From CBDCVA01 sp965222935 [NCBI: Candidatus Latescibacterota bacterium] (GTDB taxonomy: Bacteria; Latescibacterota; CBDCVA01), in contig CBDCVA010000001.1 in NCBI GenBank assembly GCA_965222935.1, positions 124,001-188,000 of the forward strand: a stretch of 64,000 nt of DNA, given 5' to 3'. Below are positions 1 through 7,256 of the stretch, piece by piece (the stretch's first letter is position 1; every line of letters begins with the position of its first letter). The position numbers were made by a program, and so were the translations under genes. The notes beneath the pieces were generated by a model. That model had not been told where the DNA came from and made no database searches. It was given only the letters and a program-made list of their open reading frames with translations.

Positions 1-1
1 A

Positions 2-1336
2 CTCGGCTACGCGCCGGGCGGCTGGACCGCGCTCATCGACCGCGCGCGCCGCGAGGGGTTGACTCCCGATACCCTCGTCTCGGCTGGCCTTGCGGTGCGC
101 CACGAAAGCGGCCGGGTGTACGACCGTTTCCGCGACCGGCTCGTTTTTCCGATCACGAGTCCATCGGGCCGCGTCGTCGCTTTCGGTGGGCGTGTGCTGG
201 AACCCGACGTGGAGCCCAAGTACCTCAACTCCGCCGAGAGCGCTGTTTATCAGAAGGGCGCCACGCTCTACGGCCTCGAACAGACCCGCGATGCGATCCG
301 CCGCGCGGGCGAGGCCATCGTCGTCGAGGGATACATGGACTTGCTCGCCCTGGTCGAGGTGGGCGTCGAGAACGTCTTGGCGACCGGCGGCACGGCCTTC
401 TCCGAGCTGGGCGCGCGTACCCTTGCGCGTCATACGGAGCGCGCGATCCTGTGCTACGACGGCGACGAGGCCGGAAGGAGCGCGGCGGCGCGCGCTGCGG
501 AAATCACGCTGGGGCAAGGGCTGGAAGTTCGCGTGGTTACGCTGCCCGAAGGAGATGATCCCGATTCGCTGGCGCGAACCTCCGGTCAGGCGGGCGTTCG
601 GCGCCTCATTGAAGGGGCTTTGAGCTTCCTGGACTACATCATGTGGATCGAGGCGCCCGAGGGGGCAAAACGGGATGCCGACTGGCGCAGGCGGGTGGCG
701 CGGCGTGCGCTCGATGCGGCGGCGGGGATGGGCGATCCCGCGGCGCGAGAGCTTTTTCTGCGGGAGGTGAGCGCCGGGCTGGGTGTGGATTACGGGCTGC
801 TATCGCAGTCGCTGGGGCGCCGTAGGCGTCCACGCGCGGCGGGTGCGGAGGCGTCGGCGGGGAGTGCCCAATCGGCTGCGTTGGCCGTGCCGACCGAAGA
901 GCGATGGCTTCTGGCGGCCATGCTCGCCCAGCCCGGGGTAGCTCGGATGTTGGGCCCCGAGCTTGGCCCCGAGGATTTCAGTGACGGATCGTCCACCGCT
1001 GTGGCCGAGGCGATCCGCGAGGCGGCGAGCGGAGGCCTCGCGGTGGGCACGGCGACCCTGATGGACCAACTGACGGAACCGGATGCGCGGGCCTTCCTGG
1101 CGGCGCTCGACGTCGGGCAATGGGCCGAGGACCCGGTGGGCGCCGAGGAGACCGCGCGCGCATGCCTGGCCAAGATGCAGCGCCGGAGGCTCGACCAGCA
1201 TCGCTCGGAGGTCTTCGCTTCTTTGCGCGATGCTCAGGCGGAGGGCGACGCACCGAGACAGACGCAGTTGAGCGAGCAGCTTCGCGACCTGGACCGCCGG
1301 CGTCGGGAACTGGCCGCTGAGCAAAAAATTGCTTGA
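2..1336 (+). CDS. dnaG: DNA primase DnaG, 5'-truncated by the window edge
   Basis: Synthesises RNA primers at the replication fork. The reading frame is already open at base 2 (residues LGYAPGGWTALIDRARREG precede the first possible internal start, TTG at 59), so the zinc-finger N-terminus lies outside the window. The TOPRIM core is clear: the acidic motif in VVEGYMDLLAL, then GGTAFSELGARTLAR, then CYDGDEAGRSAA. About 200 C-terminal residues form the helical, DnaB-interacting region, which is poorly conserved as usual. The gene is followed by tRNA genes and not by rpoD, the common bacterial neighbour. Confidence 0.95.
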   Translation, partial: LGYAPGGWTALIDRARREGLTPDTLVSAGLAVRHESGRVYDRFRDRLVFPITSPSGRVVAFGGRVLEPDVEPKYLNSAESAVYQKGATLYGLEQTRDAIRRAGEAIVVEGYMDLLALVEVGVENVLATGGTAFSELGARTLARHTERAILCYDGDEAGRSAAARAAEITLGQGLEVRVVTLPEGDDPDSLARTSGQAGVRRLIEGALSFLDYIMWIEAPEGAKRDADWRRRVARRALDAAAGMGDPAARELFLREVSAGLGVDYGLLSQSLGRRRRPRAAGAEASAGSAQSAALAVPTEERWLLAAMLAQPGVARMLGPELGPEDFSDGSSTAVAEAIREAASGGLAVGTATLMDQLTEPDARAFLAALDVGQWAEDPVGAEETARACLAKMQRRRLDQHRSEVFASLRDAQAEGDAPRQTQLSEQLRDLDRRRRELAAEQKIA

Positions 1337-1360
1337 CCTCGGGAGGAAGCGGTATATAGG
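1333..1360 (+). promoter_or_regulatory. Candidate sigma70-type promoter for the tRNA pair
   Basis: TTGACC (1333-1338) overlaps the dnaG stop codon and is followed after 16 nt by TATAGG (1355-1360), with TATATA just upstream of it. It lies about 60 nt before the first tRNA. Placement and boxes fit a housekeeping promoter; the assignment is inference. Confidence 0.5.
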
Positions 1361-1421
1361 TTTAGTGAAGAGAAGGAGGCTCTTGGCCTTGGGGTCCGCA
1401 TTCGGTACGAGGCTGCACGAC

Positions 1422-1496
1422 GGGCCCATAGCTCAGTGGTAGAGCCACCGGCTCATAACCGGTCGGTCCTAGGTTCGAGTCCTAGTGGGCCCACCA
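1422..1496 (+). tRNA. tRNA with CAU anticodon (elongator Met or Ile2)
   Basis: The full cloverleaf folds by eye: acceptor GGGCCCA/TGGGCCC, D-stem GCTC/GAGC, anticodon stem ACCGG/CCGGT with loop CTCATAA (anticodon CAT at 1454-1456), T-stem CTAGG/CCTAG with loop TTCGAGT, discriminator A and an encoded CCA. A CAU anticodon can belong to elongator tRNA-Met or to the lysidine-modified tRNA-Ile that reads AUA. It does not look like an initiator, because the acceptor stem is fully paired. I cannot separate the first two by eye. Confidence 0.95.
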
Positions 1497-1516
1497 GGCC
1501 ACCGGAAACCTGTTGG

Positions 1517-1593
1517 GGGCGATTAGCTCAGCAGGCTAGAGTGCCACGCTCACATCGTGGAGGTCACTGGTTCGAGTCCAGTATCGCCCACCA
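1517..1593 (+). tRNA. tRNA-Val (CAC anticodon)
   Basis: Acceptor GGGCGAT/ATCGCCC, anticodon stem CCACG/CGTGG with loop CTCACAT (anticodon CAC at 1551-1553), a T-arm with loop TTCGAGT, discriminator A and encoded CCA. It reads GUG codons. It lies 20 nt after the preceding tRNA and is probably in the same transcript. Confidence 0.95.
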
Positions 1594-1764
1594 TCCCGTC
1601 ATCCGCGCCGCTTCTCGATGTCTGGGGCCGGAGGTGACTTCGCTTAAAGGGAGTTTGCCGCCGAGACTGTGAAGCAACTGCGCTGTCTCTCATCGTGCGG
1701 TCATGGGATGGCGCCCGGGCTTGCTCAGGGCGCTGTCGCGTGTCCTCTCGAAACTTGCCTCTGT

Positions 1765-1797
1765 GAAAGTGCACCCTCGCGGTGCACTTTCTCTTTT
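1765..1797 (+). terminator. Rho-independent terminator after the tRNA pair
   Basis: A perfect hairpin, GAAAGTGCACC / GGTGCACTTTC with 5-nt loop CTCGC (1776-1780), is followed by the T-rich tail TCTTTT. The stem is 11 bp. It lies about 170 nt downstream of tRNA-Val and before the next gene. Confidence 0.85.
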
Positions 1798-1830
1798 GGG
1801 TCGTCTGGTACCACGCTTGGGGGGGAATGA

Positions 1831-2556
1831 ATGCGGGAAGAATTGCTGAAGCTCCTGGAGGTTCAGGCGGTGGACAACGAGGTCGATGGGCTCTTGCTGG
1901 CCAAGAAAGAGCTTCCCTCGCGTATCGCTGCGCTCAAGGGCGAGATCGGAGACCGCAAGCGCCATCTGGAGACGCAACTGGCGCGCAAGGAGGAGCTCGA
2001 GGGATTGAGCCATCAACTCGAACGGGCGCTCAATGCCGCCAGCGACGATCTCAAGAAGCACCAGGAGCGGCTCTACGAGGTCAAGACCAACCGCGAATAT
2101 GATGCGCTTATGCGCGAGATCGACGGCGCGCGCACCCGCATCTCCGAGCACGAAAACGGCATCGTTCAGGCGATGATGGAGCTCGAGACGATCGACGAAC
2201 AGCGCGAGGGCGAGGTGATGGAGTTCGAAACCATCGAAGGGGAACGCGGGGCGGAAATTGCCGAGCTCAGCAAACAGCTCTCATCCCTCGAGAGGAAGCT
2301 GGCGTTTCGGAAAAGGAAAAAGAAAAAGGTGTCCTCCGATGTCTCCCGGCGCGTGCTTTCCAGCTACGAACGCATCCGCAAGGGCAAGAAGGGCATTGCG
2401 GTCGCCAGCATCGACCGCAATGCTTGCGGCGGCTGCTTCACGCAGATCCCCCCTCAGACCGCCGTTGAAATCCGCCGCAACACCCGGATCATCCTGTGCG
2501 AGAGCTGCGGCCGGATTCTGGTCTGGGACGACCGCGACGGCAGTGCCGGCGGGTGA
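1831..2556 (+). CDS. Coiled-coil protein with C-terminal C4 zinc ribbon (zf-RING_7/DUF164 family)
   Basis: 241 aa. Residues ~1-180 are a highly charged alpha-helical coiled coil (repeated E/K/R heptads). The C-terminus carries two CxxC knuckles, CGGCF and CESCGR, forming a C4 zinc ribbon. This is the usual architecture of the DUF164 family (PF02591), whose role is not settled; nucleic-acid or protein binding is inferred. The ATG at 1831 follows a G-rich Shine-Dalgarno stretch. The stop overlaps the following RNase HI gene by 14 nt, which suggests translational coupling. This pair is often found together in bacteria. Confidence 0.85.
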   Translation: MREELLKLLEVQAVDNEVDGLLLAKKELPSRIAALKGEIGDRKRHLETQLARKEELEGLSHQLERALNAASDDLKKHQERLYEVKTNREYDALMREIDGARTRISEHENGIVQAMMELETIDEQREGEVMEFETIEGERGAEIAELSKQLSSLERKLAFRKRKKKKVSSDVSRRVLSSYERIRKGKKGIAVASIDRNACGGCFTQIPPQTAVEIRRNTRIILCESCGRILVWDDRDGSAGG

Positions 2557-2980
2557 GCTGAACATCTGGATCGATGGCGCCTCGCGGGGCAACCCGGGTC
2601 CGGCGGGATATGGCGTCGTCATCGCGCAGGATGGCGTCACCCTCGCCGAGCTATCGCGTCCGCTCGGGCACACGACCAATAACGTGGCCGAGTACGCCGC
2701 TCTGACCGCCGCATTGGATGAGGCCGCCCGGCTGGGCGCGCGGCGTCTCATCGTGCGGTCGGATTCGGAGCTATTGGTCCGTCAGATGAACGGCGAGTAC
2801 AAGGTCAAGAACCAGCGGCTGGCATCCTATTACAGGCGGGCGCAACGCTGCGTCGCTGGCTTCGACGCCGTGAACATCCGCCTCGTCCCCCGGGAGGAGA
2901 ACGCGGCCGCGGACCGGCTGGCCCGCGCGTCGGTCGCGAAGAAGAAGGGATCGAAGGGAGCGATGTCGGAAGCGGAGTAG
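2543..2980 (+). CDS. Ribonuclease HI-family protein
   Basis: 145 aa from GTG 2543, overlapping the upstream stop. The core motifs are in order: the first Asp in IDGASRGNPGPAGYG, Glu in NVAEYAAL, Asp in VRSDSELLVRQMNG, and the last Asp in NAAADRLARA. This DEDD set is the RNase H catalytic tetrad, so RNA strand cleavage in RNA-DNA hybrids is expected. It belongs to the short RnhA-like branch lacking the E. coli basic protrusion. The same frame is open further upstream, but that part is a shadow of the zinc-ribbon gene. Confidence 0.9.
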   Translation: MPAGELNIWIDGASRGNPGPAGYGVVIAQDGVTLAELSRPLGHTTNNVAEYAALTAALDEAARLGARRLIVRSDSELLVRQMNGEYKVKNQRLASYYRRAQRCVAGFDAVNIRLVPREENAAADRLARASVAKKKGSKGAMSEAE

Positions 2981-3061
2981 GAGCCGTGCCGCTCACCCCA
3001 CCCTGGTCCCTTAAGGGGCGAACGTGTCCGAGGAGGCCGGAGTGAAAACCACCTGTGGGAC

Positions 3062-3089
3062 ATGGGGGACATCGCTGAGCTTCCCCCAT
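3062..3089 (+). other. Stem-loop without a T-tract
   Basis: ATGGGGGA (3062-3069) pairs perfectly with TCCCCCAT (3082-3089) around a 12-nt loop in the 221-nt gap between the RNase HI and FkbM genes. There is no poly-T after it. It could be an attenuating or mRNA-stabilising hairpin; the function is unknown. Confidence 0.35.
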
Positions 3090-3201
3090 TCGAACGGAGC
3101 CACAACCCTACCCAATCGCGGTTGGACTGGCGCCTTTTGACATCGACTCTCCATATTGGAGAGGTTCTGCGGGGGTGAATCCGCCTGCCCACGGAGAGAA
3201 G

Positions 3202-3948
3202 ATGATTCCGCTCCTCAATCGAATTAGAAGACGTAAGTACAGGCATCTTAGCGAGTTGCGGATATCGCTGTTTGACAAGACGCTGGTGATGTCTCTGGAC
3301 GATTCCCACAGTCGGCGGTATTTCCTTCCACGCCTGGGGGACGGCGGCCTTCACGAGCCGGCCCTCACGCTGATGCTGTGTTATGCACTGAAGGATGCCC
3401 GGTGCTTTGTGGACGCGGGCGCGAACCTCGGCTGGTTCACCTGCGTGGCGGGGTTATCCATGCCCGAGGGCCGCATCATAGCGTTCGAGATGGACGAGGA
3501 CAATGCCGAACTGTGCAGCCGCAATGTCGAAAAGAATGGGCTTGGGAATGTCGAACTCGAGCGCAAGGCGCTCTGGCATCAATCGGAGACGGTTCACTAC
3601 CGTAAGGGATCAAAATACGGGCCGTTCTTCTCCATCGAGCCGTCCCATAGCGGGAATACGACCGCCGAGGCCGTTGCTCTGGACGAGTACTGGGCTGCCG
3701 GTCTTCGGCCCGACGTGGTCAAGATAGACGTGGAAGGGGCGGCGGGCCAGGTCCTCCGGGGCATGACATCGATCCTGACGGACTGTCGCCCCGTGCTCTT
3801 TCTGGAGACGCACTCCAAGAGTCGCTATCCAAGGGGTTGGTCGTCCGAGACGGAAGCACTTGGCGTGCTCCATCACCACGGCTATACGTGGCATAGGATC
3901 GAGCGTAAGCCGGGCGGCTACGTGTACCACGCCGCATACAGCGGCTGA
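3202..3948 (+). CDS. FkbM-family SAM-dependent methyltransferase
   Basis: 248 aa from ATG 3202, chosen because GGAGAG sits 3-8 nt upstream; GTG 3175 is the alternative. The SAM-binding glycine-rich motif is VDAGANLGWFTCVAG, followed by the acidic IAFEMDEDNAELCSRN. The FkbM hallmark DVVKIDVEGAAGQVLRGM is present near residue 185. Such enzymes O-methylate sugars or other small acceptors in surface glycans and natural products; the acceptor here is unknown. No glycan cluster surrounds it. Its base composition looks less GC-rich than its neighbours, so acquisition by transfer is possible. Confidence 0.85.
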   Translation: MIPLLNRIRRRKYRHLSELRISLFDKTLVMSLDDSHSRRYFLPRLGDGGLHEPALTLMLCYALKDARCFVDAGANLGWFTCVAGLSMPEGRIIAFEMDEDNAELCSRNVEKNGLGNVELERKALWHQSETVHYRKGSKYGPFFSIEPSHSGNTTAEAVALDEYWAAGLRPDVVKIDVEGAAGQVLRGMTSILTDCRPVLFLETHSKSRYPRGWSSETEALGVLHHHGYTWHRIERKPGGYVYHAAYSG

Positions 3949-4064
3949 GAGCGATCCACGTCTGGTTTGCCGCGATTCTCCATCCCGCCGAGAGAAGGAG
4001 AGGCGGCGACTGTGTGATGCGAGTTGTTCTGGCTATCATGCGCCGCGATCTGTGATGGGAGCGA

Positions 4065-4094
4065 TTCACATCCTGGGGCGTTTTTTGCTATATT
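4065..4094 (+). promoter_or_regulatory. Candidate promoter of the RNase P RNA gene
   Basis: TTCACA (4065-4070), an 18-nt spacer, then TATATT (4089-4094). The predicted transcription start (~4101-4104) coincides with the 5' strand of the P1 helix of RNase P RNA, which is good independent support. Confidence 0.65.
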
Positions 4095-4103
4095 CGAGGG
4101 ATG

Positions 4104-4544
4104 TGCGCATCGGAGTGGGCTGGATGATCGCGGGTCGGCGGCTTGCGTCGCCGTCCTGAGGAAAGTCCGAGCTCCGTAGGGCAGGGCGCTGGGTAACTCC
4201 CAGTGGGGGAGCCGCGCTTTGGGGCGCCGCGACCCTGAGGAAAGTGCAACAGAAAAGACACCGCCCGGCGGACGAAGGTCCGTCGTGGTAAGGGTGAAAT
4301 GGTGGGGTAAGAGCCCACCGGCGCATCGGTGACGGTGCGGCCTGGCAAACCCCGCCCGGAGCAAGGCCAAATAGGGGGGAAGAGGTGGCCCGCCTCGCTG
4401 CCGATGCCTTCGGCGTCGGTTGAACCTCCGGGTAGGCCGCTCGAGGCCCTGGGCAACCGGGGTCCCAGATGAATGATCATCGCCCGGGGCGCGGTGGCGC
4501 CGTGGGTACAGAACTCGGCTTACAGGCCCGCTTCGATGCGCATG
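4104..4544 (+). ncRNA. rnpB: RNase P RNA, bacterial class A
   Basis: Catalytic RNA that matures tRNA 5' ends. The conserved blocks appear in order: GAGGAAAGTCCGAGCTCC (CR I), ACAGAAAAGACACCGCC, AGGGTGAAATGGTGGGGTAA with AGAGCCCACC, GGCAAACCCCGCCCGGAGCA (CR IV), and CAGAACTCGGCTTACAG (CR V). The 5' end (TGCGCATCGGAGTGGGC) pairs with the 3' end (GCCCGCTTCGATGCGCA) to close P1, fixing both ends to within a few bases. No terminator separates it from the DUF362 gene 20 nt downstream. Confidence 0.95.
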
Positions 4545-4564
4545 CTCCGCGATAGGAGGTTCTT

Positions 4565-5716
4565 TTGACCGATCGGCCTGTTGTGGCCGTCGTCCGCACG
4601 ACGCCCGAGAGCGTCCTCGACGACTACCGGCGCGTCATGCACCTCGCCGGCTATGCCGATGTCCTGCGCGCCGACTGCGACACGCTGGTCAAGCTCAACC
4701 TCTCGTGGACCAAGTACTTTCCGGCATGCTGTTCGCAACCTTGGCAACTTGAAGGGGTCGTCCGGACCCTTCTTGGGGATGGCTACCCGCGCGAGCGGCT
4801 GCTGCCGGTCGAGAACAAGACCGTCGTGACCGACCCGATGGCCGGCGCGAGGAACAATCGCTGGTTCGGCGTGCTTGGGCGCTACGGGTTGACCTTCACA
4901 CCGCTGCCCGATGTGACGTGGACGACGTACGATTTCAAAGCGCCTCTATTGCGGGTCGATCGGCTTTTTCCGGAGGGTCTCCGGATCCCCGAGATGTTCA
5001 TCGGCCGGCAGGTGCTGCATCTGCCGACGGTGAAGACGCACGGCCACAGCGTCACTACGGGCGCGGTCAAAAACGCCTTCGGTGGGCTATTAAGGGAGAT
5101 CCGGCATTACGCGCACAAGTACATCCACGAGGTGCTCGTGGACCTGTTGGTGATGCAGCGTGAACTGCACCCCGCCCTCTTCGCCGTCATGGATGGGACC
5201 GTCTGCGGCGATGGCGCCGGCCCGCGCACGCTGCGTCCGGTGACGGGGAACCTGCTCCTGGCCAGCGCGGACTCGGTGGCCATCGACGCGATAGCCGCCA
5301 GGCTGATGGGCTTCGATCCGCTGTCGATTCCGTACCTTCGCATGGCCAGCGAGCGTGGACTGGGGATGGGCGATCCGCGTGAGATCGAGCTGGCCGGCGA
5401 CGATGTGGCGGACGTCAACCTCGGCTTTGAATCGAAGCGGAGCCTCGTCATCTTCGGGGATCAGCTCATCCGGAGAGGGTTCCTGCGGCCGTTCGAGAAG
5501 CTGCTGTTGCGCTCGCCTCTGGGCGCGTGGGCGCCCTTCGCCTCCAACGTCTACCATGACTGGCTGTGGTACCCGACCATCGGACGGCGGATCATCCGCC
5601 AGTTCTCAGGGACGCCCTGGGGAACGCTCTTCGATCAGTACGATTCCGGTTCGGAGCCCCCCGAGCGCGCGCCCCGTGCACTGTGGCAGGCCCAAGCGGT
5701 CGCCGGGGCGACCTGA
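4565..5716 (+). CDS. DUF362-domain protein
   Basis: 383 aa. The start is TTG 4565, supported by AGGAGG 5 nt upstream; no ATG fits better. It matches the DUF362 family: an N-terminal segment with VKLNLSWTKYFPACC, a central LPTVKTHGHSVTTGAVKNAFGG region (residues ~160-180), the MDGTVCGDGAGPRT motif and the ASADSVAIDAIAARLMGFDP block. DUF362 proteins are often tied to iron-sulfur or redox chemistry, but this one has no ferredoxin-like CxxCxxCxxxC cluster. The function is not known. It lies between rnpB and a UbiA-type prenyltransferase and probably shares a transcript with the latter. Confidence 0.8.
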   Translation: MTDRPVVAVVRTTPESVLDDYRRVMHLAGYADVLRADCDTLVKLNLSWTKYFPACCSQPWQLEGVVRTLLGDGYPRERLLPVENKTVVTDPMAGARNNRWFGVLGRYGLTFTPLPDVTWTTYDFKAPLLRVDRLFPEGLRIPEMFIGRQVLHLPTVKTHGHSVTTGAVKNAFGGLLREIRHYAHKYIHEVLVDLLVMQRELHPALFAVMDGTVCGDGAGPRTLRPVTGNLLLASADSVAIDAIAARLMGFDPLSIPYLRMASERGLGMGDPREIELAGDDVADVNLGFESKRSLVIFGDQLIRRGFLRPFEKLLLRSPLGAWAPFASNVYHDWLWYPTIGRRIIRQFSGTPWGTLFDQYDSGSEPPERAPRALWQAQAVAGAT

Positions 5717-5733
5717 GGCCACCACCCGAGCGT

Positions 5734-6603
5734 GTGTTCCCCCTCACCCTTCACAGCATGCGGCCACGCCAGTGGAGCAAAAACGGCGTGGTCCTCGCGG
5801 GTCTGGTCTTCTCGGGAAGCGCGAGCGATCCAACCTCGGTCATGCGCGCGCTGGGGGCGCTGGCCGTCTTCTGCCTGATCTCGGGCGCGGCATACCTCCT
5901 GAACGACATCACCGACCGCGAGGCCGATGCGCGCCACCCGGAGAAGGCGTCGCGGCCCGTCGCCTCGGGAGTGCTCTCGGTACAGGCGGCGGCGGCGGGC
6001 GCCATAGGCGCCGGGGCACTGGGGCTTGCGGGCGCTTTATGGTTGGGGCCGGGGTTCCTGGTCGTGGCGCTGGCTTTCGTCTGCCTGAACGCCGCTTATT
6101 CGCTGGTGCTCAAGGGTGTGGTGCTCGTGGATGTGATGGCCATAGCCGCGAGCTTCGTCCTGCGCGCGGCGGCGGGAGCGGTGGTTCTGGCCGTGGAGCT
6201 TTCGCCGTGGCTTTTGATCTGCGCGGTCCTTTTGGCGCTGTTTCTGGCGCTGGTCAAGCGCAAGCACGAGTTGGTCACCCTTGGCGAGGCTTCCGCCGGT
6301 CACCGCCCTGCGCTTGCGGACTACAGCGCGCCATTCCTCGAGCAGCTCATCACCATCGTCGCCGCGGCGACCATCACGGCCTACGCGCTCTACACGATGG
6401 CGCCCGACGTCCGCGCCAAGCTGAACACCGAGCACCTGGACCTGACGATTCCGTTTGTGCTCTATGGCATCTTTCGCTACCTCTACGTCGCACATATCCA
6501 CGGCCGGGGGGGCAACCCCTCACGTGTGCTGTTGGAGGACAAGCCGCTTCTGGTCGCCATCGGCCTGTGGCTATTGACGGTGGGGGTGCTGCTTTACGGC
6601 TGA
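5734..6603 (+). CDS. UbiA-superfamily polyprenyl-phosphate phosphoribosyltransferase-like membrane protein
   Basis: 289 aa from GTG 5734 (ATG 5758 is an alternative). The N-terminal SMRPRQWSKNGVVLAGLVFS and the Asp-rich NDITDREADARHPEKASRP match the decaprenyl-phosphate phosphoribosyltransferase (DPPR synthase) branch of UbiA, which moves ribose-5-phosphate from PRPP to a lipid phosphate. About eight hydrophobic segments follow, with the second Asp-rich loop around KRKHELVTLGEA. In actinobacteria this step feeds arabinan synthesis via DprE1/DprE2, but neither is nearby. The true lipid acceptor and product here are unknown. Confidence 0.8.
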   Translation: MFPLTLHSMRPRQWSKNGVVLAGLVFSGSASDPTSVMRALGALAVFCLISGAAYLLNDITDREADARHPEKASRPVASGVLSVQAAAAGAIGAGALGLAGALWLGPGFLVVALAFVCLNAAYSLVLKGVVLVDVMAIAASFVLRAAAGAVVLAVELSPWLLICAVLLALFLALVKRKHELVTLGEASAGHRPALADYSAPFLEQLITIVAAATITAYALYTMAPDVRAKLNTEHLDLTIPFVLYGIFRYLYVAHIHGRGGNPSRVLLEDKPLLVAIGLWLLTVGVLLYG

Positions 6604-6627
6604 CGGTCGTTGCGTTGAAGGGGGGCG

Positions 6628-6762
6628 GTGATGTTCTGGGTCATCGCGCCTATCGCCGCGATCATTGGGGGACTCCTCGTGGTCAGAGTTCATAGGCATA
6701 CAGGTAGGGGTGATTTGACCGATCTCGCTGGCGTCGAAGATTCGAGGGGCAGCGATGGCTAG
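6628..6762 (+). CDS. Small single-span membrane protein (44 codons)
   Basis: The ORF starts at GTG 6628 immediately followed by ATG 6631, behind a strong G-rich ribosome site (AAGGGGGG). It runs to TAG 6760-6762. The product begins MFWVIAPIAAIIGGLLVV, a convincing transmembrane helix, followed by RVHRHTGRGDLT and a polar tail. Its stop overlaps the start of the cupin gene (6755) by 8 nt, typical of coupled genes in this genome. No family was recognised; it may be an accessory to the UbiA enzyme or simply a leader that couples translation. Confidence 0.5.
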   Translation: MMFWVIAPIAAIIGGLLVVRVHRHTGRGDLTDLAGVEDSRGSDG

Positions 6763-7219
6763 CCCGGAGATGATTCACGGCGTCAGGAAGATCCCGTTGG
6801 CGCGCCACGCCGACGATCGGGGCTATCTCACCGAGATCCTCCGCTCGGACGATCCCCACTTCGTGCGCTTCGGGCAGGTCTACGTCACCATGCGGCGCAA
6901 GGGGCTCATCACGGCGTGGCATGCGCACCGCCTTCAGACGGATGCCTTCTACGTCGTCAAGGGCACGTGCAAGGTTGGCCTCTATGACGACCGGGAGGAT
7001 AGCCCCACGCGGGAGCGGTACATGCAGGTGATCTTGGGGGAAGAGGGGGACGAGACGCTCCTGATGATCCCGCCGGGGGTCTGGCACGGCCACATGCCGC
7101 TCTCGGAGACGGCCCACCTGATCAACATCGTCTCCGAGCCCTACGACCCCGATGCCCCCGACGAGCTCAGGCGGCCCGTGGACGAGCTCGAGGACATCTG
7201 GACGGTTCGCGGCCGCTGA
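6755..7219 (+). CDS. Cupin, dTDP-4-dehydrorhamnose 3,5-epimerase-like (RmlC fold)
   Basis: 154 aa single-domain cupin. ARHADDRGYLTEILRSDDPH near the N-terminus is the RmlC-like opening, and AWHAHRLQTDAFYVVKGTCK plus MIPPGVWHGHMPLSETAHLI are the two cupin motifs with metal-binding-type histidines. RmlC epimerases act on dTDP-keto-sugars, but no rmlA, B or D is nearby and the length is shorter than true RmlC (~180 aa). A sugar epimerase or isomerase role is therefore inferred and the substrate is open. It follows the UbiA-like and small membrane genes on one probable transcript. Confidence 0.7.
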   Translation: MASPEMIHGVRKIPLARHADDRGYLTEILRSDDPHFVRFGQVYVTMRRKGLITAWHAHRLQTDAFYVVKGTCKVGLYDDREDSPTRERYMQVILGEEGDETLLMIPPGVWHGHMPLSETAHLINIVSEPYDPDAPDELRRPVDELEDIWTVRGR

Positions 7220-7256
7220 TTCCACCCCTCGACGCGGGGAGGGGGCGCGAGACGAA

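Noticed and set aside
2258-2542. A long N-terminal extension of the RNase HI gene
   Set aside because: It reads through the zinc-ribbon gene in another frame and is Ser/Arg/Ala-rich without homology. The RNase H fold begins right after GTG 2543.
3137-3157. TTGACA ... CATATT upstream of the FkbM gene as a promoter
   Set aside because: The spacing between the boxes is only about 9 nt and no -10 stands at 16-18 nt.
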